Shown: one piece after another, positions 24,971 through 30,665 of the stretch | Layout: each line of letters opens with the position of its first letter | Numbering within the stretch: position 1 is the stretch's first letter | Source of the DNA: an uncultured Oscillibacter sp. | GTDB lineage: Bacteria > Bacillota_A > Clostridia > Oscillospirales > Oscillospiraceae | Assembly (NCBI GenBank): GCA_951800675.1 | Contig: CATOKC010000027.1 | Span: 1-30,665 of the forward strand | Direction of reading: 5' to 3' | Length of the DNA: 30,665 nt | Program-made: the position numbers and the translations under genes | Notes under the pieces: model-generated | Database searches by the model: none | The model's input: the letters and a program-made list of their open reading frames with translations, nothing else | Told to the model about the DNA's origin: nothing

Positions 24971-25019
24971 AAATCCCCCTACTCCAGTCCTCGATCATAA
25001 CTACAGGTTTTGTTCCCCA

Positions 25020-25068
25020 GGATTCTGCGGCCACGCCCACAGAATCCATAGAGGGGCACCCCTCTATG
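25020..25068 (-). other. Two adjacent hairpins downstream of the luxC-like gene
   Basis: GGATTCTG (25020-25027) pairs with CAGAATCC (25040-25047). Next to it, CATAGAGGGG (25047-25056) pairs with CCCCTCTATG (25059-25068) in a near-perfect palindrome. Together they fill most of the 108-base gap between the reductase stop and the DUF115 gene. On the transcribed strand neither stem is followed by a U-rich tract, so they may be a processing or attenuation structure, not a terminator. Confidence 0.4.
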
Positions 25069-25078
25069 AAACATCTTC

Positions 25079-26296
25079 TCAAATAATCCGGATCACCCGG
25101 GTTAATCGCTCATACAAATGATAGCCGTCCCAAATCAGGTCAAACTCCATGGTCTTTCCCAGGGGGACCACTCGGTCAATTCCCTTAAGTCCCGCATTCA
25201 GCAACGGCAGTAACCGCTCCTTTTCCCCGCCATAGGCCACGGTTTGGCACCGGGAGTCGCCGCAGAGGTCCAATAGCTCCAAGATATCCTCACCGTCATA
25301 CTCCAGAAAATATCCGGAATTCCCGGTCCAATCCAGCAGGCTTCTATCCAACGCAGGCACTGCTGTTCTGAAAATCAGATTATCCAACCGGGACTGAACA
25401 CGGACACCCTCCCATTCCGCCGACAGCAAACAGGCCCTTGACAACTTGTCAATTCCCTGTACCGGCTGGAATTCATATCTGGCCTTCACCAGCTCATGAA
25501 GGGTTTCCCAAAAGACCTCCTTGGCCTCCGTCCTGCGGTTTCCCAGCCACACGACCATTCGGGGGCTGGTGCAGGCGTTCTGGTCTGTCAGGAAGGTATC
25601 ATTATAGAAAGCCTGGGCTGTACGGCGGCGGTCCGCCCTCTCCAAGTACCACTCGCTGTCGATCACCGCCAGGGAACATCGGTCCGCGAAGGTGATCTCC
25701 CCCGCCCTGGGGCCCAGAGGGGATTTTCGCAGTTCCGCAATGGTGGCGTCGCCGCCCCAGACGATTCTCGTATCCGCCAGATGGGAGAGCAGGTCATTGA
25801 CCTCCCGATCCCGGTCATAGCGAACCAGGCACACATAAGGTCGGAGGGCAGGATACCGCTCTAAAACAGCGTGAATTTGGGCGGCAATTCGTTCCGCCTG
25901 GGGAAAACGCTTGCTGGGGAGGCGAACTATATTGGCGTTTCCGGTCAACAGGCCCGCCGCCAGAGAGTAGGCGTAATTCACAGGGACGTTGGACGGCGCG
26001 ATGTGAAACGCCGTGCCCCGGCCCAGGTGAATTGTCCCCTCGTCCTGGACAAACCGTGCTTTCAGCCCTTGAGTAGCGGCCTTTCGAACCCAGAAGGCAA
26101 ACGTCACCTCGTCTGGATACCCTGCCCTGTCGGAGAGAATCGCCTTGGACACGTCGTTCCAAAACTCCAGCGTCTCTTCGTCAAAGGGAGACCGGACGGG
26201 CAGCGCGTCCATTCCAGCAACCGTCTCAGGGCTTCCGGTGAGATAAGTCAGCCGCTCTAAAACCGTCTGTTCCGTTTTACTGATAGCCTGCCGCAT
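25079..26296 (-). CDS. LuxC-like acyl reductase
   Basis: LuxC proteins reduce an enzyme-bound acyl thioester to an aldehyde with NADPH. The 405-residue protein has the aldehyde dehydrogenase-like fold. It shows the cofactor region HIAPSNVPVNYAYSLAAGLL, NANIVRLPSKRFPQAERIAA, IVWGGDATIAELRKSPLG and the nucleophilic cysteine in FLTDQNACTSPRMVVWLG (Cys242). Length fits LuxC, though it is a little shorter than Vibrio forms. Its start overlaps the luxE-like stop by 20 bases, so the pair is probably translationally coupled and forms a complex, as known for LuxC-LuxE. No LuxA/LuxB is present, so the aldehyde is not for light emission. Confidence 0.88.
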   Translation of the reverse strand: MRQAISKTEQTVLERLTYLTGSPETVAGMDALPVRSPFDEETLEFWNDVSKAILSDRAGYPDEVTFAFWVRKAATQGLKARFVQDEGTIHLGRGTAFHIAPSNVPVNYAYSLAAGLLTGNANIVRLPSKRFPQAERIAAQIHAVLERYPALRPYVCLVRYDRDREVNDLLSHLADTRIVWGGDATIAELRKSPLGPRAGEITFADRCSLAVIDSEWYLERADRRRTAQAFYNDTFLTDQNACTSPRMVVWLGNRRTEAKEVFWETLHELVKARYEFQPVQGIDKLSRACLLSAEWEGVRVQSRLDNLIFRTAVPALDRSLLDWTGNSGYFLEYDGEDILELLDLCGDSRCQTVAYGGEKERLLPLLNAGLKGIDRVVPLGKTMEFDLIWDGYHLYERLTRVIRII

Positions 26297-27365
26297 AGGT
26301 ATCGCTGCACCCCCGTAGCTCCGCGTTTTTCAGTCTGCCGGTCACTTTAAAATATTTGCCCTTCCTGCCGCAGGGACAGTCATCCTCCCCCAGCAGCACG
26401 CCCGCATCCTCTGTCAACAGAGAGTGGCCCGGATAAGACTGGGGAATGGATGAGAGTACCTGCAAAATACCCGGTTCCCCGATGCCGCATACGCCGAAAT
26501 CCAGGGGCCGCCGGAGGATTACGTCAGAAAAAACACTTGCGTGGAGGTGTCCCTCTTCGCACTCCATGTAAATACAGCCGGTCTGCTCAACCATGCCGTA
26601 ATAATCGTGAATCCGCTTCAGGCCGCACACCTCCCGCAGGCGGCGGCGAAACTCCTGCCGGCTCACGGCCTCGCTTTGCAGCTTTTTCCAGCCGCCGCCG
26701 TGAATTAAGATGCAGTTCGACAGGTCAAAGGCCGTCCCGCAGGCTCTCAGCCTCAGCAGCTCCTTGTAAAAATGCTGCCACACCATGAAGGTAAAGCCAA
26801 AGAGCAGGATGGTCTCTCCCCGGTAAGCCTCCAGGAACTTCTCCAAACCCTCCGCGTCCAGCCGCATCTCGTCGTCCAGTGCGTAAAACTTCTTCGTCCC
26901 GAATATCGAAAAGCCCAAAATTCCCGCTCCCCGGGCGGAGAACATCCGGCGGTCCTTCACCACCGACGGAGAGTCGAGAATTACCATGGGCATCCGGCCA
27001 GAGCCGGTGAAGCTGGACACGATTTTCACCAGCGCTTTCTGCTGGTTCGCGGCGGTGGTCCGGTCCAGGTAAATTTTGGACACCGCCTGTCCGCTGGTAC
27101 CGGAAGAGGTCATGGTCTTCGCCACCGCTTCCGCGGGAACGCTCCGCAGCGTCAGTTCCTTGAACAGACGCACGGGAAGAAAGGGGAGCGCCTCAAGGCT
27201 GGACGCGCCAGAATCTTGGAACACACCGTCCAGAATCCGGGCGTAGGCCGGGCAGTTCTCCCGGTGATACTGGGTAAGCTCCTTCATCCGGCGGAGCAGC
27301 AGCGCCTCCTTTTCCTCTTTGCGGAGGGAGTAGGGCCCGATTTGCAAAAATGTATCAAATTCCAT
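26277..27365 (-). CDS. LuxE-like acyl-protein synthetase
   Basis: LuxE adenylates a free carboxylic acid with ATP and loads it onto its own C-terminal cysteine, from which LuxC takes the acyl group. The 362-residue protein contains the AMP-binding-like signature VAKTMTSSGTSGQAVSKIYL, the GHSLLTEDAGVLLGEDDCPC segment and a C-terminal GRLKNAELRGCSDTYA in which Cys353 is the likely acyl-accepting residue. The start was set at the ATG at 27365 after a GGGGG site; a GTG at 27383 is in frame upstream. The gene lies between the thioesterase gene and the luxC-like gene. Chain length of the acyl substrate is unknown. Confidence 0.87.
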   Translation of the reverse strand: MEFDTFLQIGPYSLRKEEKEALLLRRMKELTQYHRENCPAYARILDGVFQDSGASSLEALPFLPVRLFKELTLRSVPAEAVAKTMTSSGTSGQAVSKIYLDRTTAANQQKALVKIVSSFTGSGRMPMVILDSPSVVKDRRMFSARGAGILGFSIFGTKKFYALDDEMRLDAEGLEKFLEAYRGETILLFGFTFMVWQHFYKELLRLRACGTAFDLSNCILIHGGGWKKLQSEAVSRQEFRRRLREVCGLKRIHDYYGMVEQTGCIYMECEEGHLHASVFSDVILRRPLDFGVCGIGEPGILQVLSSIPQSYPGHSLLTEDAGVLLGEDDCPCGRKGKYFKVTGRLKNAELRGCSDTYAAGYQ

Positions 27366-27598
27366 TTGCGGCCCCCTTTCCACCCTTCTCCGGAACCTGT
27401 TCCGCTTTCACGGCTATTTCACAGGTATCCGTGTCCGCTGCCGCCACCTAGAACAATATCCCGGTTTATGATTCTCGTAAACGCTTCTTCTCAGGAATAC
27501 GACCGTCCAAACACCAAATTCGGCTCTCCCCGATCGTTCTTTTGAATGATAACTTTCTTCATACAGCGCCATATCTCCTTCAGAATATCCCGCTCTGG
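27366..27598 (-). other. Intergenic stretch with a possible small ORF
   Basis: The 233-base gap between the thioesterase and luxE-like genes holds a weak 52-codon frame. It starts at an ATG at 27572 after AAGGAG, with only two spacer bases (MALYEESYHSKERSG onwards), and ends at 27414. A second frame starting at 27562 reads MKKVIIQKNDRGEPNLVFGR, meets a TGA and continues as EEAFTRIINRDIVLGGGSGH. The second frame has more protein-like character and could be a decayed gene. Neither has a recognised family. Confidence 0.3.
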
Positions 27599-28285
27599 TT
27601 AACAAGAACAAATCTTCTCCGCCACCTCTTTGCGGTATTCCGTAATAAAAAAGTGATTCCCTTCAAATTCCACAAACTCACACTCACCTTGAAAGTACCG
27701 CTTCCAAGCCCGCATTTCCTCCAGGGTAAGGTCCTGGTTTCCATAAAGTCCCGTCAGGGGAATTTCACCGGCAAGGGTCAGCTTGTCGAAATCATAGTTC
27801 GTAATCAATGTATAATCCGCTCGGTACAGCGGGAGATACACCCGCCAGAAGGTCCGGTTGTTCCGCAGCACATCCGGCACGCCTCCCAGAGAAAGGGTCC
27901 GCTCTTTGACCCACTCGTCCGCCTCGTCGCCTTGAAAACGCAGCAGCTCCCGCTTTACAGCCGGTCCATGGGCCGCCAGAAACACACGCTTGGGCAAGGG
28001 CACCTCCCCTGCCTGGAGAATTCGGGCCAGTGTCTCCGCCGCCGCGACGCTTCCCATGCTGTAGCCAAACAGGGCATAATCCTCCCCAGGGCGGTATAGC
28101 CGCTTAACCGCGGCGTACAGGTCCTCCGCCAGCTGGTTGAAGTCCTGGTAAAGGGGTTCTTTGCGCCGGGGGCCGTGGCCTGCATACTCCAGCCCCGTCA
28201 GCTCTACAGAGGGGCCCAGCCAAGGGTCCAGCTGATGAAAAAAATCTGCCGTTCCTCCTGCGCAGGGAAAACAGAAAAGCCGCAT
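27599..28285 (-). CDS. Type II thioesterase (GrsT/RifR-like)
   Basis: The 228-residue alpha/beta hydrolase has the family start FCFPCAGGTADFFHQLDPWL, the nucleophile elbow YALFGYSMGSVAAAETLARI (Ser76), the middle GLYGNQDLTLEEM region holding the likely aspartate and the catalytic histidine in FEGNHFFITEY (His211). Type II thioesterases release or edit acyl groups on carrier proteins in peptide and polyketide synthesis. Here no synthetase is present, only a single ACP and ligase. It may hydrolyse acyl-ACP to feed LuxE, the role LuxD plays in lux operons, or clear wrong acyl groups. The ATG follows TAGGAG. Confidence 0.9.
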   Translation of the reverse strand: MRLFCFPCAGGTADFFHQLDPWLGPSVELTGLEYAGHGPRRKEPLYQDFNQLAEDLYAAVKRLYRPGEDYALFGYSMGSVAAAETLARILQAGEVPLPKRVFLAAHGPAVKRELLRFQGDEADEWVKERTLSLGGVPDVLRNNRTFWRVYLPLYRADYTLITNYDFDKLTLAGEIPLTGLYGNQDLTLEEMRAWKRYFQGECEFVEFEGNHFFITEYRKEVAEKICSC

Positions 28286-28305
28286 GGGGTCACACTCCTA
28301 ACCGC

Positions 28306-29712
28306 TCAAGCATAGTACTCCTCCAGCTTTCGGTAAAGCGTTTTGCCAGAATCGCTTTTTGGAATCTCGTCCAAGCAGACGACCCGGAACGCTGAGGAAT
28401 TCAGATGGGTTTTGTGAATCAAAAACTCCTTCACGTCCTCTGTCCGCTCCTGGTTCGTAATAAATACATAAAGCCGGTCGTCTGCTCCCGCACTGGCACA
28501 TTCCAAGTCCGGAAATCTCCCTTTCACCAGGGCATCCACCTCGTCCAGATTCACGCGGTTTCCATATATCTTCAAAAAACGCTTCTTCCGGCCGGTAATG
28601 TAGTAATAGCCGTCCTCGTCAAACCGCGCCATATCTCCGGTTCGGAGAACTCCGCTCCACTCATCGCCCTTACGCAGGTCCTCTCCCCTCTCCGCATAGC
28701 CCAGAGCCACGTTGGGCCCCTCATAAATCAGCTCGCCAGAGACGCCGGGGACGGTGATTTCCCGGTCCTCCTCGTCTACCAAGCGGAACTTTCCGCCGGG
28801 AATGGCAATTCCCATGGAGCCGCACTTCTCCGCCGCCTTCTCCGGCGGCAGATAGCCCATCCGGGCGGTGGCCTCGCACTGGCCATACATGACAACAAAC
28901 CGCCGCCCCGCCGCCAGAGCCTCTCCGGCAAGCTTCTCATGCAGCGCCGGGGAGAGTTTTCCTCCCGCTTGGGTCATGGTCCGGAGGGAGGGCAGGTCCA
29001 TCCGCTGAAAGCGCATCCGGTCCAGCATCTCGTAGGTATAGGGCACGCCGCCAAAGGATGTGGCCCCGGCCTCCTGGAAGAAAGACCAGAATTCCCGCCG
29101 CGTCAGGGACTTATCCGTGACCAGCAGGGTTGCCCCTGCCAGCAGGTGACTATTTATGATGGAGAGGCCATAGGTATAATTCATGGGCAGGGTGGTAATG
29201 GGCCGCTCGGTCTCGTCCAGCTCCAGGTACGCCGCGATGGCCTTCGCGTTTGCCTGGATATTCATACGGCTTTGGCGGACAAACTTGGGGCTTCCGGTAG
29301 AGCCGGAGGTCGTCAGAAGCAGGGCCAGCTCCGGGTGAAGGGGATATTCCGTTTCGTAGCAGGTCCGCAGGAGACAGTACCCAAACGCGTCGTATACCGC
29401 CGTCAGGTCCGGGAAGGGGATATCCTCCGGCGCCCACAGGTACGCCGGACGGTAGACCGCCAAAAGGCCCTCCAAGGCTTCCCTGTCCACATGGCTGCTC
29501 AGCAGCAGGGGAACCATTCCGGTATTCAGCATCCCGGTATAGCCCACCAGCGCGCCAATCTCGTTCCGGCAAAGGAGAAACGCCAGACAGCGGCGACCCG
29601 CCGCCTCCGCCACAAGCCGGCCCTCTTTGGCCAAGGCCTCGTAAGTCAGAGACTTGCCGTATTCATCCAGTATGGCGGTGTAATTGCCGTATTTTTGGAA
29701 ATCCCAGATCAT
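28306..29712 (-). CDS. AMP-forming acyl/aminoacyl ligase (ANL superfamily)
   Basis: The 468-residue protein is an adenylating enzyme that would activate a carboxylic acid and load it onto the ACP encoded upstream. The motifs are clear: the P-loop LLTTSGSTGSPKFVRQSRMN, ITTLPMNYTYGLSIINSHLL, the A5-type VVMYGQCEATARMGYLPPE, the A7 segment LRTGDMARFDEDGYYYITGR, the hinge region KRFLKIYGNRVNLDEVD and the A10 lysine in SDSGKTLYRKLEEYY. The start was set at the ATG at 29712, four or five bases after GGGAGG; the longer open frame upstream is non-homologous and overlaps the methyltransferase remnant. Substrate specificity cannot be read by eye. A comparable pair, Cj1307 and Cj1308, lies in the Campylobacter flagellar modification locus. 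Confidence 0.9.
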   Translation of the reverse strand: MIWDFQKYGNYTAILDEYGKSLTYEALAKEGRLVAEAAGRRCLAFLLCRNEIGALVGYTGMLNTGMVPLLLSSHVDREALEGLLAVYRPAYLWAPEDIPFPDLTAVYDAFGYCLLRTCYETEYPLHPELALLLTTSGSTGSPKFVRQSRMNIQANAKAIAAYLELDETERPITTLPMNYTYGLSIINSHLLAGATLLVTDKSLTRREFWSFFQEAGATSFGGVPYTYEMLDRMRFQRMDLPSLRTMTQAGGKLSPALHEKLAGEALAAGRRFVVMYGQCEATARMGYLPPEKAAEKCGSMGIAIPGGKFRLVDEEDREITVPGVSGELIYEGPNVALGYAERGEDLRKGDEWSGVLRTGDMARFDEDGYYYITGRKKRFLKIYGNRVNLDEVDALVKGRFPDLECASAGADDRLYVFITNQERTEDVKEFLIHKTHLNSSAFRVVCLDEIPKSDSGKTLYRKLEEYYA

Positions 29713-29741
29713 AGTTCCTCCCTGTTGGGCAGCCGTCCCGC

Positions 29742-30268
29742 TTAACGGTAGGGCTTTTGCTTCCAGTAGTCCACAAATTTGTCGGAGAATGTCCACTCTC
29801 CTGGAATCATCGGCGCTTTGCTTTTCAGCTGCTCAAAACGGTGCCGGTCTTTGAAGAAAAACCATATATGCGCCTCCATATGATAGGCACAGTCTACAAA
29901 GCCGTACTGCTCAAACAGCAGCGACACGCTTTTGTCTGTCCACAGCGTACAGTGCCCGCTTAAAAGATAAAACCACTCCGGGTCCCGAGGGACCTCCTCA
30001 CAGACCAGCGTATGGACGCAAAGAGTTTTGCCTGACACTTCAGCCGCTCAACCCAATGGGGATCTACACCGCGGTTCTCGTCTGTTCCCTGATAGCTCTT
30101 GTGCTCGTCGTTCAGGCTCACCAGCTGGCCGGCTGTCATCTCATATACGGTCTGGCAGAGCACCAGCCCGCAGTCCTAACAGCGCACATATTTCCATTCC
30201 GCCTCCTCCGGCCGCATCTTCTTTTGCAGGTAGTCCTTCATTACAGCGCCGCGAACAAAGCGCCTCAT
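29742..30268 (-). pseudogene. Decayed class I methyltransferase lacking its SAM-binding core
   Basis: The ATG at 30268 follows AGGAGG and begins RRFVRGAVMKDYLQKK. A TAG at 30176-30178 interrupts the zinc-ribbon-like start, between WKYVRC and DCGLVLCQ. The frame then continues through VSLNDEHKSYQGTDENRGV to WVERLKC near 30030. The sequence there jumps to another frame that encodes the C-terminal part of the same enzyme type (GKTLCVHTLVCEEVPRDPEW, FYLLSGHCTLWTDKSVSLLF) to the stop at 29742. The central Gly-rich S-adenosylmethionine-binding region, perhaps a hundred or more residues, is absent. A nonsense mutation plus an internal deletion with frameshift makes it non-functional. Confidence 0.75.
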
Positions 30269-30284
30269 CCCCGGTTCCTCCTAG

Positions 30285-30524
30285 TTAAAACGCAATTCCG
30301 TAATTCTTTTCGAGAATTTCTTTGCCCTTCTCATAGGAGCTGAAATCAATAATATCGTCTGTGTCCATCATGATGTCAAACGCGTCCTCCAGCGTGGCCA
30401 CCAGTCCCATGTGGCCTACGGAGTCCCACTGGTCGGTTCCTTGATACTCCAGGCCAGGGAGCTGATCCACCGTGATTTCCAAGGCCTCTACAAAGGCTTG
30501 ATCGTACTTTTCCAAATTCGTCAT
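30285..30524 (-). CDS. Acyl carrier protein
   Basis: The 79-residue acidic protein starts at an ATG after AAAGGTGA. It is a four-helix carrier protein with the phosphopantetheine site DQWDSVGHMGLVATLEDAF (Ser35), followed by FDIMMDTDDIIDFSSYEKG. The prosthetic group would be attached by a 4'-phosphopantetheinyl transferase encoded elsewhere. A dedicated ACP beside an AMP-forming ligase and thioesterase indicates that an acyl group is activated on a carrier for the glycan pathway instead of fatty acid synthesis. The longer open frame upstream to 30596 lacks family character. Confidence 0.9.
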   Translation of the reverse strand: MTNLEKYDQAFVEALEITVDQLPGLEYQGTDQWDSVGHMGLVATLEDAFDIMMDTDDIIDFSSYEKGKEILEKNYGIAF

Positions 30525-30555
30525 AACAATCACCTTTTTCTTGATAATATTTCCG

Positions 30556-30663
30556 TCACACCGGCGTTCCAGAGCTCTCCTCCAGCGGTTCCACAATCAT
30601 CTCCCGAAAGAAGGTCTCTCGATCCAGGAAGGGGGACTGGTCCTCAATGGGCCGGAACCCAAA
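30556..30663 (-). CDS. C-terminal end of an upstream gene (partial)
   Basis: The frame is open from the window edge to a TGA at 30556-30558 and encodes 35 residues (FGFRPIEDQSPFLDRETFFR onwards, ending EESSGTPV). It lies 31 bases upstream of the ACP start and in the same direction, so it is probably the preceding gene of the same operon. Too little is present to assign a family. Confidence 0.5.
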   Translation of the reverse strand, partial: FGFRPIEDQSPFLDRETFFREMIVEPLEESSGTPV

Positions 30664-30665
30664 CT

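Noticed and set aside
25079..27365. A bioluminescence operon
   Set aside because: LuxC-like and LuxE-like proteins are present but no LuxA or LuxB, and the neighbours are glycan genes.
28405..29745. A 446-codon open frame antisense to the ligase gene
   Set aside because: It is a mirror of the ligase's codon bias in a GC-rich gene. It has no recognisable motif, while the opposite strand has all ANL motifs.

Overview
The window looks like part of a gut-type Clostridia chromosome, most likely a motile member of the Oscillospiraceae or a close relative. This rests on moderately high GC, AGGAGG-type ribosome binding sites, Sel1, GRAM and winged-helix accessory genes, and a Firmicutes-style pseudaminic acid cluster with an SpsF-like cytidylyltransferase. 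The taxon is inferred from gene content only. No rRNA, tRNA, CRISPR array or intact transposase was seen.

Layout. Positions 1 to about 7.65 kb hold small accessory genes on the + strand, many of them broken: a winged-helix fragment, a DUF1963-like pseudogene, a GRAM-like protein, membrane or lipoprotein-like hypotheticals with in-frame stops and frameshifts, a Sel1-repeat protein, and two related helical proteins that each lack one half. Two short TA-flanked inverted-repeat elements (196-336 and 7486-7653) lie in this part, and the second forms its boundary with the next region. The content resembles a decaying array of immunity-like or surface accessory genes.

From 7.68 kb to the end, every gene is on the - strand and tightly packed, read from high to low coordinates as one long surface-glycan (probably flagellin glycan) locus. 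It opens with an acyl activation and reduction module: an acyl carrier protein, a methyltransferase that has lost its core, an AMP-forming ligase, a type II thioesterase, a LuxE-like acyl-protein synthetase and a LuxC-like acyl reductase. A DUF115 protein follows, and then an apparently complete CMP-pseudaminic acid pathway (PseB, PseC, PseH, PseG, PseI and an SpsF-type cytidylyltransferase) with a Pse-associated methylase, an aldo/keto reductase and a class III aminotransferase. Next come a 603-residue AT-rich glycosyltransferase and a partial CDP-deoxysugar set (RfbF, a radical SAM/SPASM protein, RfbH, with no RfbG). A LegC-type aminotransferase and a PtmE-type CBS-nucleotidyltransferase end the run.

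Working together (inference): PseB-C-H-G-I plus the SpsF-like enzyme would make a CMP-activated nonulosonic acid. The DUF115 and family 2 proteins are the candidate transferases. The ACP, ligase, thioesterase, LuxE and LuxC set could activate a carboxylic acid and reduce it to an aldehyde that decorates the glycan. No luciferase (LuxA/LuxB) is present. This lux-type reductase module inside a nonulosonic acid locus is the most interesting candidate system here.
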